Origin: Paragorgia papillata
Lineage: Eukaryota; Cnidaria; Anthozoa; Scleralcyonacea; Coralliidae
Length of the DNA: 64,000 nucleotides
Assembly (NCBI GenBank): GCA_035771165.1
Contig: JAWNZC010000100.1
Span: 3,607,001-3,671,000 of the forward strand
Direction of reading: 5' to 3'
Part shown: positions 29,833 to 41,449 of the stretch, one piece after another
Layout of the letters: each line of letters opens with the position of its first letter
Position numbering within the stretch: position 1 is the first letter of the stretch
The notes under the pieces: model-generated
Databases searched by the model: none
The model's input: the letters and a program-made list of their open reading frames with translations, nothing else
What the model was told of the DNA's origin: nothing
Translations under genes and position numbers: made by a program

Positions 29833-30590
29833 ACTATATACAGCGCCTTGAATTTTTAATTATCGGTTCTCTTGGGATATATGGTAGATACACCTCTAGA
29901 AAGAACAAAGAAACCCGACTCAACAATGAAATAATTGGTAAGTAATTGGCAAGAGTGCTGTATATAAGTTATAACACCGATTTTCGGGATATTTGTGATA
30001 TATATCCGGCGGTAGATCAAAGAAAATCGACTTTGTCGGCTAATAAGTGTTATTAATCTCTTCAAAAGTGTGATGGAGCGCTAAAAATTTGAAGTATCGA
30101 AGTTAACAGGCATAGGTTTGGGGATCTCTGGGCGAAAAGTTTCCCTCCGGACATCCACGAGGATTTCTATAGACCACATGATAATTTTAAATTGTTTTAA
30201 TGTGTTGAAGTCGTCTCAAATTCTAAAAATCGTTCATATTAGTTCAAAAGTGTAACGTTCTGGTGTTTTTCGAGCACTGATCACAGTCGGACAACTTCAA
30301 AAACTTCAAAAAACATAAACTGTTCTATTTTATAAAAAAATGTAATTGTAATTGTCGCACTAAAGTGGCTTCCGGCTATTAACAGTACATGTGAGGCCGA
30401 CTTAAAGGAGCCGTTTAAAAAGTTTCATTAACATTTATGTAATATTGGAAGTCCAGGATATAGGTGAAAAATTTTAATGTAAATTGGTAAATGATTTAAT
30501 ATTTGATTTAACAATCTCTGACGAAGGGCCTTCCCTCGAACCTTACTGCATTTCGATTTGTATTTCAACACTGCATACGCAGAGTTGTGG
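29833..30590. other. Non-coding stretch before the BEL element
   Basis: No gene supported on either strand. Confidence 0.4.
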
Positions 30591-30723
30591 CTAAGTGCCT
30601 CAACAAGGATATTTAATTTACATATTCAAATTTATTGTAATTTACACTATAAGTTAAGGTGCACAACTCGAACGAAAGGCAGTTTGAGTTAAAAGTCATC
30701 CTAGTAGCCATTTCAAGCTATGT

Positions 30724-30931
30724 CAATCTCGTTCCCAGAGCCCACGTTCCCCACCCGGGAAACGAGAGACTCTAGGATAATCCGTTTCACATCTTTATTT
30801 CATTGGGTGATGAACACGATTACACTTCTTCCAGATAACAAGAATCCTGTGATGGCGCGAACGGATTATCCCAGAGCCTCTCGTTTCCCGCCCGCTGGGT
30901 AAGGGGAACGTGGGCTCTGGGAACGAGATTG
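30724..30931. mobile_element. MITE with ~80-bp TIRs in the BEL 5' LTR
   Basis: Ends are CAATCTCGTTCCCAGAGCCC and its reverse complement, with further arm matches (GGGAAACGAGAG, GGATAATCCG). Flanks are AAGCTATGT (30715-30723) and AAGTTATGT (30932-30940), an 8-9-bp duplication with one change; the 3' LTR has the uninterrupted AAGTTATGT. Duplication length fits hAT or Mutator-like transposition. Confidence 0.88.
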
Positions 30932-31007
30932 AAGTTATGTAAAAAGGTTAGCCTGCAAATTCTTTCACAATTGGTAAGTCGGTATATATATATATATATA
31001 TATATAT

Positions 31008-31292
31008 TTCTAAAATGCATTAATAATTCATGAGGAAAACACAAAGAAAAATCACGAGCGTATCGGATCTATATATGTGATATAGACTCGCTCTAAGTTT
31101 CTTGCTGGTTTTTAACGGCTGAGATAAGCTTAATTTTCAAAATTACTATGCCAATGAACGTATGAAGTGATTCTTTTTAGAAGCCATTTAAAAACCTTGC
31201 AGTACGGGCTTTATCGGCTCTAAAACATGCACTCGGCTATCGCCTCGTGTTTTATATCCGATAAAGCCCTCCTGCGCGGTTTATAAATAGTA
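31008..31292. mobile_element. Foldback-family MITE in the BEL 5' LTR
   Basis: Absent from the 3' LTR. It starts with AAAATGCATTAATAATTCAT and shares ATGCCAATGAACG-type landmarks with the foldback at 1146-1556. It contains a hairpin, GGGCTTTATCGG with CCGATAAAGCCC (31207-31270). It sits in a TA tract, so the exact ends are uncertain. Confidence 0.75.
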
Positions 31293-31534
31293 CATATATG
31301 CTTTGATTTGTCATTATCTTTATTCTTATCAGTAAAATTTACGTAGTTAACTGTTATGTAATGTATAGTAAGTAAATACTCCAATTGTATAGGAGTTTTA
31401 CGGCTAAGTTCAACCTTGATTAACCAAATGTCAAAGAACAGATGGAAATAAGCACATGATAATAAACTAAATTCTACAATGTCAACGAACGAAGATGTTC
31501 TTCAATAAGGAATTACGGGAATTAACAATTCTCG

Positions 31535-32725
31535 TTGAGGATACCTAGCATCTACAATCAACTCGACCGACTGTTGGCCTTCTATGCTAATGTTGTGCAA
31601 GTAAAAGAGTTCCACTCAATGTTACATATTGCATGGGCACAATTTGAGTCATTCTGTTCGCAATATTCCGGTATAGTTGAGAAAGGAAGTGATCAATACG
31701 AAAGGATGAGCGAGCAACACAGGGAGCAAGCTCCCAAGAAAGGGGACTACGATATAAAACTCGAACAATATTTAAACGACGCTATTGTTTATTTTAATGG
31801 ACAAGGAGTAGAAGATTTTGCTCAGTGTTTGGAGAAAGAGCCGGCCTGTTCAGTAAAGTGTGGGGTTAGCAAGTCTGCCTGTTCTGTAAAGTCTGGGGTT
31901 AGCAATAGTTCTAGGGTCAGCACGGCAAGTCAAAAACTTCGTGAAGCAAAACAAACTGCACGCAAGGCGGCGTTAATTCAAGATCAAGCAGAGAAAAAAA
32001 GGAAAAGAGCCCTCGAACTTGAATTGAGGAAAATGGAAATCGATATAAAGCGCAAAGAATTCGAGTTTCAGCAACGTTTAGAGTTGGCCAAGATTGAGGT
32101 CGGAGAAGAAGTTGTCAACGCAAGGGACAGCGCGAAGTTAGCTGAAATTGAAGCTAAGATGGCGAGGCATGAGCTTTCTGCGTTAATTCACCCGGACGAA
32201 TTGGGTTATGAAATCACTGTATTACCCTTGTCAAGTTTACAAGTAAACAAAGATGCCGAAAAGGACGTAAAACGAAGTTCACAGAAAGTCAAGGACGATT
32301 ATAACCTGTATGGCAACTCGAAACATGCATGGAAAGGACCTGCTACTGTAGTATTTGCTCAAGATTCAGCAGCGGTAACACGTCAGTATACTCCATCTGT
32401 TATTCGTGCAGCTACGTCACGTACAACTCGACAGCAAGATAATCTACTTTCTCAAACTGGTGGTGCTACCATTCTTAGTTCCCTTGTAAAGACGGTGGAG
32501 AAGATGGGAATTTCACATGATTTACCAGCAATAAAGATACAGAAATTTCATGGTTCACCACAAGACTACCCTATTTTCATACAACGATTTAATCAAATTA
32601 TTGATTCAAAGTTTATTGATGATTCTGTGAAGATGTCGAGACTGTTACAACTCTTAGAAGGACCTCCTTTAGAAGCTGTAAGAAGATATGAGACAGTTCC
32701 TGGTGGCCTCATTAAAGCATTATAG
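31535..32725 (+). pseudogene. BEL gag-like polyprotein region
   Basis: A 396-codon frame, the longest protein-like ORF in the window. The first part has MLHIAWAQFESFCSQYS. A long charged coiled coil follows (ALELELRKMEIDIKRKEFEF; EEVVNARDSAKLAEIEAKMA). The C-terminal segment IKIQKFHGSPQDYPIFIQRF and SRLLQLLEGPPLEAVRRYE is the conserved BEL/Pao gag motif. ACSVKCGVSKSACSVKSGVS is a small internal duplication. The frame stops at 32725 where a BEL polyprotein would continue, so the protein is truncated; no ATG near 31535 is needed if translation began earlier in the leader. Gag forms the particle in which reverse transcription occurs. Confidence 0.85.
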
Positions 32726-33514
32726 CTGCTTGAGGACCGGTAAGGCCGACCATGCCAAATTGTGCGTGCGTGTGTATAATCACTTACCAAGGGAAGAGCC
32801 ATAGCATCAGGGGATAAAGAGGGGTTGCGGAAGTTTGCAGATGAAGCTCAAGTAATGTTCGATACTCTATAGTCGATGAATTGCCTTACTGAGATGAATA
32901 CTGATAATCTATAAAGGATGAATTTAAGATTACTTGCAGTCAAAGTTTGGAGAATCCTTGAAGAAGGATGAGCGAGGCGCACTAATCTACCTTCAAGAAA
33001 GACAACTTGTACAGCTGAAGTTGGTACTGATACTCAAGATTTCACAGAAAAGGGTTCACATTCGCTCGCAACTGTCGGTAATTCGAAAGAGGTTCTACTA
33101 CAAGTCATTCCTGTTAAGATTGTTAATGACAAAGGCAATGCGATTACGACATATGCCCTGATTGATTCTGGTTCTGACGTTACTATAATTGACCAATTCT
33201 AAGTCAAACTAGTGGATGTCAAGGGAATTTCAGACAAGTTCTTCTTCTCAACAATTAATTCCAGTAATGCTCAAGAAGTTGGACTAAAAGTCGATTTTAA
33301 GACCGCCTCTATCGATTATGACGGTAGACATGCAAGAACTCCATGTTCATGGTGGAATAATGGAAGTTATTCTCCGGAGGAAAAGGCGAGTAGATTACTC
33401 CCCCTTAAGCGTATTGGGAGAAGTGTTTACAGCCGAATTTGCTGTGTCTAATTTTGCGATGCTACAGTTCCCTCGCAGCCAGGAATCGCGCTCTTCAAAT
33501 CAGCACCCAGTGAG
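32726..33514 (+). pseudogene. BEL aspartic protease region
   Basis: After several stops the reading recovers: VIPVKIVNDKGNAITTYALI, then DSGSDVTIIDQF. The DSGS motif is the active-site loop of retroelement aspartic proteases. A stop follows, then VKLVDVKGISDKFFFSTINS and EVGLKVDFKT. Frameshifts and stops at 32725, 32880, 33161 and 33200 disable it. The protease would cut the BEL polyprotein. Confidence 0.8.
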
Positions 33515-34154
33515 GTATAAAGTTCATGAATAATAAATATTTTAGCTACTAATATTATGCACTAAATTTGGAGTATGCTAATGAGAATGACTGAGACTGT
33601 CCTTGACTTGTGTGTATTGATTTACATTAAGATGAAGACTTACTCGAGTAGGCGTAAAGCCAAGTCTGAGTGACAGTTGCTGTTCTGATATGCTTTTGAA
33701 AATATCATTAATTTAGTTGTATTAAATGTTGTCGTTAATTTTAAAACATCATGAACCTCTCCGTATACTAGTGTCTGTATCATCATCGTTTTGATCACAA
33801 TGGCATTAACATATTTAGAATGTGCAATTCTGCGTATAATTATTTGCTAGTAATATTAAAATGTCCAGGTAACCCATGCATTTAGAATGGTAATATAAAA
33901 GTAGACGTCTGGGCTTATTATAGCCTAATTAATTTATAAAGTATGATAGCTTGCCGATACAGGTATGTTGACCTGTATATTGATTATTAAATAATCTACA
34001 GTAACATAAACAGTTTTAGTTGTTGACAATATTTATTACCAAGCTTTTTATAATACAAGTTAGTTTAATTTGTCGTTTTTGGTTATTTATATTCATGAAA
34101 AATTTAAGTTGCGCGTGCCGCTGTATTTTGTCTAAACATTCCCTCTGATTGCAG
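33515..34154. other. AT-rich gap between BEL protease and RT, intron-like edges
   Basis: About 640 bp with no BEL coding similarity replace the sequence expected between protease and RT. The left edge is GAG followed by GTATAA and the right edge is a pyrimidine-containing stretch ending TTGCAG, which looks like intron borders. An insertion or deletion scar would look similar. Confidence 0.35.
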
Positions 34155-34715
34155 GAAATCGCATTTCCGGTGTCTTAACCCTAATAAGCCCGGAAAAGTA
34201 AGGATTGTCTTCGACGCCGCAGCGACGTTTCGAGGTACATCATTGAACGATCAGCTTCTCCAAGGCCAGATCTATCAAATGATTTGATTGGTATCCTAAT
34301 GTTCTTTCGCCATGAAAGGGTGGCCTTTGCTGCTGACATTGAAGCCATGTTCCATCAGACCAGAGTTACCGAGAAGGATACCGACGCTCTAAGATTTTTA
34401 TGGTGGAGCGAAAGTCTTGACAACCCTCCTGATGAATTTCAAATGTTTGTCCACATATTTGGAGCTTCCTCTTCACCATGCTGTGCTAATAAGTCGTTAA
34501 AGCAAATCGCCTGTGACAACGAAAGTAGATATTGTCCAGAAGTTATCCACACTCTCCGAAGGGATTTTTATGTTGACGATGTATTAAAGTCTGTTCCAAC
34601 AGTTAGGAAGGCAACATGGTTGATGAGGAAATTAACACAGCTGTTAGCTGAATGGAAATTCCATCTTACGAAGTTTATTAGTAATAGTCGCAAAGTCTTG
34701 GCATCAATCCGATGA
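34155..34715 (+). pseudogene. BEL reverse transcriptase, palm
   Basis: [20 protein letters not shown] precedes the frame at 34284, which holds [26 protein letters not shown] and the catalytic region [17 protein letters not shown] is the active-site box in the BEL/Pao arrangement. A frame break separates the first part from the second, and a stop at 34713 separates it from the following connection domain. Confidence 0.88.
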
Positions 34716-34737
34716 ACGAGCTGACCCAAATTTAGAT

Positions 34738-35640
34738 TTGGATCTGGACAATTTGCCAATCAAACGAGTGTTAGGACTTTCCTGGGATACAGAATCGGAC
34801 ACGTTCCAATTTAAGACCATTGATACTAATAAGCCCTATACCAAGCATGGAATACTTTCGATAGTAAGTTCCTTGTATGACCCTCTCGGTTTTCTAAGTC
34901 CATTTGTTCTTCTTGTCAAAGTATTATTGCAAGATCTTTGGAGGATGGGAGTTAAATGGGATCAACAGATTGAAGGCCCTCTCCTCGTACAATGGCAGAA
35001 GTGGATGGAAGAGTTGCCAAATATCAATATCATAACAATCCCAAGATGCTACAAAGTACCTTATTTAACTGAGCCTTACGAATTCCAGTTACATCACTTC
35101 TCTGATGCGTCTAAACTCGCTTATGCAATGGTTGATGGTTCTGGCCAAGTTCATTGTGCATTTATTATAGGAAAAACCCGGAATGCTCCTTTGAGAGACT
35201 GGTCGACTCCCTGATTAGAATTGCAAACAGCTGTCTTATCTTCCAGACGGCACAAATTAATCCAAGATGAGTTGGATTTAACCATTTCTGCGTCGTTTTT
35301 TTGGTCAGATTCTATGACAACTTTGCAATATATCAAGAACGAGAAACGACGATTTCGAGCATTCGTGGCAAACCGATTAAATGAAATCCATGATGTATCA
35401 TCACCAAATCAGTGGAGACGTGTTCCTGGTTCCCTTAATCCAGCTGATGATGGTTCAAGAGGAATGAACATTCTCGCCGGCTTTCAACCAAGATGTAGAT
35501 GGTGGTGTGGCCCGGCCTTTCTTTGGCAGTCTGAAGAGTGTTGGCCAATCCGTCGTGTGGGCGATGTTCCAGATGATGACAACGAAGTTCAAATAGTAAA
35601 ACAAGTATCTCTCATCGCTGTGCTATCTCCTTTGCTCTAA
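34738..35640 (+). pseudogene. BEL RT connection and RNase H
   Basis: LPIKRVLGLSWDTESDTFQF, YDPLGFLSPFVLLVKVLLQD and LWRMGVKWDQQI are typical of BEL between RT and RNase H; LHHFSDASKLAYAMV carries the first RNase H Asp. After a stop at 35212 the frame continues ELQTAVLSSR, FFWSDSMTTLQYIKNEKRRF, VANRLNEIHDVSSPNQWRRV and GSLNPADDGSRG, the C-terminal RNase H hallmark. The spacing is close to a full domain, so stops rather than deletions are the main damage. Confidence 0.88.
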
Positions 35641-36345
35641 TTTCTACATCGTTATTCTTCATGGTCACGACTTCAAATTAAAATGGCCTGGCTATTGCGC
35701 TTTATTCAGCATCTAAGAAATCCAAGAAGCCAGTTTGAAAGGTCCACGATTACTCTTTCCGAGATGCATATGGCTGTATGACTAATTATCGAAGCCGAGA
35801 TGCAAGCAAAGAAAATCGACTAGCAGATTTGTCCAATTTCTCAGTGGAAGTTCCAGCCGCTGACAGCAAGCCATATGAATAGCGTTTGGGAGCATCTTAT
35901 CCGGAGTGTCCGAAAGTCAATGAAGGCAGTTATTGGCCATCCAGACGCACTTGCTAGTAAGGAAACATTTCGTACCATTTTTGCTGAAGTTGTCACAATT
36001 CTCAATACTCGCCCTCTTTATGCAAGCAGCGATGATCCCAATGATATGGAAGCATTAACGCCCAGCCATCTTTTGTTGCAACGGCGAAATATTGCTTTAC
36101 CACCGGGTATCTTCATAAAAGAAGATATATATTCTCGAAAGCATTGGCGACGTGCACAATTTCTGGCAAATTGTTTTTGGTCTAGATGGGTGCAAGAATG
36201 CTTACCCACGTTGCAAAATCGACAAAAATGGACTCGTGAAAGAAGAAACATCACTGACAATTATTTGGTTTTTATGGTAGATAAAACTATCCCACGTGGA
36301 CCATGGTTACTTGCCCGCGTCACAAGAGTTTTCGTTGGTATATAG
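35641..36345 (+). pseudogene. BEL integrase C-terminal part
   Basis: The 35875-36345 frame begins [20 protein letters not shown], the third catalytic Glu region of BEL integrase, and continues [19 protein letters not shown] and [12 protein letters not shown]. The C-terminal domain reads [18 protein letters not shown] and [14 protein letters not shown], then [15 protein letters not shown]. The zinc-binding domain and most of the catalytic core are missing or scrambled in 35641-35874, so the enzyme is dead. Confidence 0.85.
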
Positions 36346-36373
36346 TGATGGCCGCGTCTGAACCGCCGAAGTC

Positions 36374-36738
36374 AAAACAAAGGATGCGAACTTTATCCGC
36401 CCAATAGCAAAATTGTGTCTACTGGAAGAATCACAATGACGATATATTTATATTATCTATTATGTGACGATTTACCTAGTTATTAAGAACAATTAATATG
36501 ATTTATTAATCGAATATTTTCTAAATTATGTATATTTAACGGGGTGAGGATGTTGTGGCAAAACAAAGGATGCGAACTTAACCGCCCAATAGCAAAATTG
36601 TGTCGGCTGGAAGAATCACAATGACGATATATTTATATTATCTATCTAGTGACGATTTACCTAGTTATTAAGAACAATTAATATGATTCATTAATCGAAT
36701 ATTTTCTAAATTATGTATATTTAACGGGGTGAGGATGT
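36374..36738. repeat. Two-copy tandem duplication before the BEL 3' LTR
   Basis: About 184 bp are present twice in direct orientation (ACAAAGGATGCGAACTT ... GAGGATGTTGTGGCAAA). The copies differ at only a few positions. The repeated block ends with the first bases of the LTR. Confidence 0.9.
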
Positions 36739-36914
36739 TGTGGCAAAGTGCCTCAACAAGGATATTTAATTTGCATATTCAAATTTATTGTAACTTACAC
36801 TATAAGTTAAGGTGCACAACTTGAACTAAAGGCAGTTTGAGTTAAAAGTCATCCAAGTAACCATTTCAAGTTATGTAAGAATGTTAGCCTCCAAATTGTT
36901 TCAAAATTGGAAAG

Positions 36915-36953
<39 letters not shown>

Positions 36954-36994
36954 TTTGATTTGTCATTATCTGTATTCTTATAAGTAAAATTTAA
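36739..36994 (+). repeat. BEL 3' LTR, left part
   Basis: Aligns with the 5' LTR up to GTAAAATTTA. It contains a TA tract (about 36917-36951). The remainder of the LTR lies at 42441-42516, beyond the DIRS-like element. Confidence 0.9.
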
Positions 36995-37613
36995 TCGGGT
37001 TATGAAATAACCAAGGTTAAACCAAAGGAGACATGCTGCGCTGCACGCAACACATGGTTGATGACAGACAAGGTATGCAACGTAAGCGAAACCCGATAGC
37101 GCTCAATCTCATAGTACGCAATAGCGGTGCGGACAGCGTAAGGAGCACAACGAAACGTTATTGAAATTCGCAATTACATCGGTACGTTTAATCAACCAAC
37201 GTTTAATAATGTCAGAAACCAACAGTCAGAGCAAGGACTCACTGCGAGAAGAAACATGGGGCTCAGATAAAGCAAAGGAGCCGAGTTCTAGCGAACAGAT
37301 GCCATGGAGGCAACCCGGAGTTCATCGCCGCCATTCAAGAAGTGGTCTCACAAACCTTATCCCAGAGTATTCGTGAAGCTAACCCTAACCAGCAACGAAG
37401 AGCAACCACCGCAACTACCTCTACCGACCAACTAAGACGCCTTCATACCTTTGAACAAGCGGTAATGCCCTAAATGCTCGTACATCAAGCATCTCTCGTG
37501 GCCTACCTCGAACAACAGAAACAAGGCGAAGCGAAAGAGAACCAAGAGACGGGTATGATCAACGGCAAGGTACGTCATTACTTACATCTTTTAACGCCCC
37601 TTCATTCGTCCCA

Positions 37614-38450
37614 GTGACCGAAGGTGGTGCACGTTTAGAACAGCCAGTTCTCCCCACAGACAGTTCCATCGTAGAGGGTGTTATTGGCCAAAACCTTATC
37701 TCGGGTGTTACTGCCGGGGTTCCAGTACCCGGTGTTACTAGCGTATTTTTGCTCGGCCCGGGTCACACACCTATACCCGCTAAACTGGTTTTGAAGATCG
37801 TGTCGGGGCAATTTGTGGACCTCACTGATCTAATTCCAGAGAATTTGGAGGTCCCTGATACCACACTACAAGGTTTTACCATTACCGGGTCCTATCTTAT
37901 CCCCAGTCCCACCGTGAGGCCGAAGAGAAAGGAAATAGACGATCTGGTGACGTGGGTCGAGTGTTTCGTTAGTTTTATGTCAGTGCTAACAACGCTTAAG
38001 CCCCACCGAGCCCGAGACCTATTAGCTTACATGGCGTTGATCCTACGTACCGCAAAGCGCTTCGGAGGCCGTGCCTGGTTCAATTATGACCGCCCCTTCC
38101 GACAAGAAGCAGTCACCACCGATCTACAAGATTGGAGCGTCATGCGAGCAGACCTCTATAATTATCACACTGCTGGAGCACGCACGTCGGGCAGCCAAAC
38201 ATCCGAACCATTTTTTCGCCAACAGCGCAGCGAAGCTGTGGGTTCCAAGCGCGAAGGGGAAATTTGTCGCTCATGGAACCGTGGAAGATGCGTCAGCCGG
38301 TTTGCCTCATGTAACTACCAACACATCTGTGCTGTCGATGGATGTGGCGGGGCTCATCGCCGAATCAACTGCCAAGGCACCCATACAAGACGACCCCCAG
38401 CTCGCCACCGTTCGAGGTCACCTATCCGCACCGACCGTAATACACGATAA
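37614..38450 (+). CDS. DIRS-like gag-type protein with Cys/His finger
   Basis: The 278-codon frame is open in phase upstream to about 37455 without an ATG, so the true start is unknown. It contains a Gly/Pro/Val-rich region, LVLKIVSGQFVDLTDLIPEN, and a helical region (DDLVTWVECFVSFMSVLTTL; RARDLLAYMALILRTAKRFG). A C-terminal Cys-rich stretch follows, EICRSWNRGRCVSRFASCNY and HICAVDGCGGAHRRINC. This finger plus basic tail recurs in DIRS-type gag proteins and is thought to bind the element RNA. The overlapping +1 frame at 38071 is mostly a shadow, but its end leads into the RT. No internal stop was found. Confidence 0.8.
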   Translation: MTEGGARLEQPVLPTDSSIVEGVIGQNLISGVTAGVPVPGVTSVFLLGPGHTPIPAKLVLKIVSGQFVDLTDLIPENLEVPDTTLQGFTITGSYLIPSPTVRPKRKEIDDLVTWVECFVSFMSVLTTLKPHRARDLLAYMALILRTAKRFGGRAWFNYDRPFRQEAVTTDLQDWSVMRADLYNYHTAGARTSGSQTSEPFFRQQRSEAVGSKREGEICRSWNRGRCVSRFASCNYQHICAVDGCGGAHRRINCQGTHTRRPPARHRSRSPIRTDRNTR

Positions 38451-38624
38451 ACCTCCCACGACCCTTCCCTATGCTCAGAGAGAACTAACTGGCACATTAA
38501 CACCGATAAATTCTTACTCTACGTATACGTCACCACTTAATGTTGAACAATTCAAAATCGAGTTAGCACAGCACCCGGATCGCACAAAAGCACAATATGT
38601 AGTAAACGGTTTGGAGCACGGTTT

Positions 38625-39350
38625 CTCATTAATGTTCAAGTCTGGCGCGAATTAAAAGCAGCCGCCACCAATTTCAAATCTTCACGCGAGCACCCTACAG
38701 TCATTGATGATTATTTGGGAAAAGAGACAAGACTAGGCCGTGTGGTAGGCCCCTTTAACACCCCTCCGATTCCGGGTCTTCAGATTAGTCGATTTAGTGT
38801 GATCCCAAAGAAATCGATTGACGAGTGGCGCTTAATACTAGATCTGTCACACCCCGAGGGATTTAGCGTCAATGACGGTATCGACCCCCAATCATGCCAT
38901 ACACACTATTGCCAAGTGGATGCTGGAATACAATTAATAATGTCGGCGGCCATGGGGGCTCAAATGGCAAAGCTTGATATTAAGAGCGCCTATCGTATCC
39001 TCGCAGTCCACCCTGATGATCATTGTTTTCTTGGCATGAAATGGCCGGGGACAGTTTTATGTTGATCTTGCCCTACCTTTTGGCTTGCGCTCAGCACCTT
39101 ATATTTTCAACAGCGTTGCGAACATGCTCGAGTGGATTCTGCGGAATAACTACAGCATTGCGGACCCTATCCATTATCTGGACGATTACTTTACTCTGGG
39201 TCCACCCGACTCAGATCAGTGCAGCCACAACTTGGCAACGATCGAGGCCATCTGTGCTCGACTTCGTGTCCCCCTACCTCCTGAAAAATGCGTCGGTCCC
39301 ACTACTTGCATAGTGTTCAATTGTGCGCACGTCTGCCCAACGACAAGTTA
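38625..39350 (+). pseudogene. DIRS-like reverse transcriptase
   Basis: Reading starts GRVVGPFNTPPIPGLQISRF, then VIPKKSIDEWRLILDLSHPE, QMAKLDIKSAYRILAVHPDD (first catalytic Asp) and FLGMKWPG. A frame break at 39065 follows, then DLALPFGLRSAPYIFNSVAN and the active-site box HYLDDYFTLGPP. A second break near 39290 leads into the thumb and RNase H frame. The motifs are complete, so the damage is limited to a few indels. Confidence 0.88.
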
Positions 39351-40103
39351 ACCGAATTACGCGGTCTTATCGCAACATGGCTGGGAAAGAAATCTTGCAC
39401 GAGACGCGAGTTGGAGTCATTGGTAGGAAAACTGCATCACGCCAGTGCTGTGGTTAAACCCGGTCGCACATTCGTACGCAGGCTCTGTGATGCCCTTCGC
39501 GTGCTCCGACTTCCCCACCACTATTATAGGTTATCTCGGGAGTGCAGACTTGATATTGCATTGTGGAACGAGTTATTGCATGATTGGAATGGGGTGAGTT
39601 TCTTCGAGCGCCCGGAATGGGAACCAGCCCCGGATATCCACACCGCTTCAGACGCGTCGGGAAAATTGGGCTATGGAGTGTTCCATAACAACGAGTGGTT
39701 TAACGGTACCTGGTGGGTGACACAGGCTCCTCTGGGCATTGCCTATAAGGAACTCTTCCCGATTGTTCTCGCGTGCGCTCTATGGGGTTATCTCTGGCAG
39801 CAACAGCGCGTGCAGTTTCAGTGCGACAACACCAGTGTCGTAGCGATATTACAAACTCGCACATCCAAGGACCAAAACATCATGCACCTGATCCGATTCC
39901 TTTTCATCTCTACCGCCCGCTTCAATTTCGCAGTTAGTGCTGTGCATATCCCGGGAAAGCAGAACGCTATCGCTGACGCACTATCTCGATTCCGTTTGCA
40001 GGAGTTCTTCAGCCTGGCCCCAGCAGCGTTGCCATCTCCAACACCAATCCCACGGCATCTACTAGACCGATTGACGTCGACCTTCTCGAAGAACGCACGT
40101 TGA
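39288..40103 (+). CDS. DIRS-like RT thumb and RNase H
   Basis: An open 271-codon frame. The start (ELRGLIATWLGKKSCTRREL; ESLVGKLHHASAVVKPGRTF) is the RT thumb/connection found in DIRS-type RTs. RNase H follows: HTASDASGKLGYGVF with the first Asp, IAYKELFPIVLACALW with the Glu, FQCDNTSVVAIL with the next Asp, and the C-terminal HIPGKQNAIADALSRF with the final Asp. All four catalytic acids are visible. The frame overlaps the recombinase start by a few bases, the usual close packing in these elements. Confidence 0.88.
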   Translation: MRRSHYLHSVQLCARLPNDKLTELRGLIATWLGKKSCTRRELESLVGKLHHASAVVKPGRTFVRRLCDALRVLRLPHHYYRLSRECRLDIALWNELLHDWNGVSFFERPEWEPAPDIHTASDASGKLGYGVFHNNEWFNGTWWVTQAPLGIAYKELFPIVLACALWGYLWQQQRVQFQCDNTSVVAILQTRTSKDQNIMHLIRFLFISTARFNFAVSAVHIPGKQNAIADALSRFRLQEFFSLAPAALPSPTPIPRHLLDRLTSTFSKNAR

Positions 40104-41036
40104 CTCTCATGGCAAATGGAATAGCTGCATCCACGCGACGGACATATAGCACGGTTCAACGACGTTTTATCTCATTTTGCTATCAGACGAAGCGACTCTC
40201 GTCGTCAGGTTTTCCTTGCCCTGCATCTGAATGGACTCTCGTGCTTTTTGTAACCCACCTGGCCGACTCCCTAAAAGCCGACTCAATCAAAGTTTATACT
40301 TGGCTGACGTCCGATCGCTGCATGTGGAACAGGGCTTCCCAAATCCCCCGGAGAATCGCTTACGATTGGAACAAGTCATTGGAGGGATTAAGCGTCTTCA
40401 AGGCAGCTAGAAACGCGACCGACACCCCGTAACGATTGCCGTACTGCGAAAGTTGGAACGTTACGTAGTATTAACGCGCCATAACGATTAGATGTTTTGG
40501 GCGGCATGTTGTCTTGGATTTTTTGACTTCCTCAGATCGGGCGAATTCACATTCCTTCTTCCACAGCCTTTAATCCCGAATTCCACCTCAGCATAGACGA
40601 TATAAAAGTGGATCGACATCAATCTCCAAGGCACATGCTGGTGAACATCATGTCTTCAAAAACCGACCAATTCCGTAAAGGCATAACCCTTCGTTTGGCG
40701 ACATCGGGTTCGTCCATCTGCGCCGTGATTGCGGTGGTGAATTATCTCCATTTTCGGGGTAACAAACCAGGTCCTCTTTTTATCCATCAGGACGGACGGG
40801 CACTAATTCGTTCTACCCTTTCAAAATGGCTACAGGAAACCACTCTTCGGGCAGGGTGTACGGGAAACGTTTCAGGTCATAGTTTTAGGATTGGTGCAGC
40901 GACAACCGCCGCCCAGAAAGGAATACCAGACCATCTCATCAAAACGCTCGGCCGGTGGGAAAGCAATGGATATCAACTATACATTAAAACTCCTTCGAGT
41001 GCTTTGGACAGTGTAGCTTCGCGACTAGTTTGTTAA
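40100..41036 (+). pseudogene. DIRS-like tyrosine recombinase
   Basis: The N-terminal SAM-like region (ASTRRTYSTVQRRFISFCYQ; WTLVLFVTHLADSLKADSIK) stops at 40432. Another frame supplies MFWAACCLGFFDFLRSGEFT with the first catalytic Arg. The main frame gives MSSKTDQFRKGITLRL and the signature VSGHSFRIGAATTAA (HxxR), LGRWESNGYQLYIKTP (Trp in the His position and the Tyr nucleophile). Except for frameshifts near 40432 and 40590 all active-site residues are present. The enzyme joins the circular cDNA to target DNA without a DDE integrase. Confidence 0.9.
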
Positions 41037-41449
41037 TGGCTAAACGCCACTAAATTAAGGCTTCCTGTTCGCGGTTTGTTTTGTCATTGTTTATGAGGTA
41101 GCACAATAAATACGATCTCTCTCTGGTGACCGCGTGTTTCCTTTAAGCGACCTAGCTGTCAACGGGTTTGATTATGCTTTACCAAGGTACGCAGTACTAG
41201 CAGTATAGGCGAAACAGGCTGATCGCGCAACGCGCAGGTGGACTCACCCCACTGCGAAATGCGTATATATAACTGACCAGCTTCACTGCACAACACGCTT
41301 GGTTGGGTGAGATACGTGCCGCTACAGCACACCCAGGGTTGAAATAGCTTTTCGCTGATATTCGCGCAACGTTCATGGTCGAATGAATTCATGGCACAAC
41401 ACGCATGTTTGAACAGACCGCTACTTTAATGCTCAATGCTTTTGCTTTC

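Larger units (their letters stand above)
30596..31411 (+). repeat. BEL 5' LTR (interrupted by two MITEs)
   Basis: Pairs with the 3' LTR except for insertions at 30724-30931 and about 31008-31292. A TA-rich tract precedes the second insertion in the same place as the TA tract of the 3' LTR. Start and end are inferred from where the two LTRs stop matching. Confidence 0.85.

Noticed and set aside
38071..38655. Separate gene overlapping the DIRS-like gag
   Set aside because: A frame overlapping a clearly gag-like protein; only its last codons lead into the RT.
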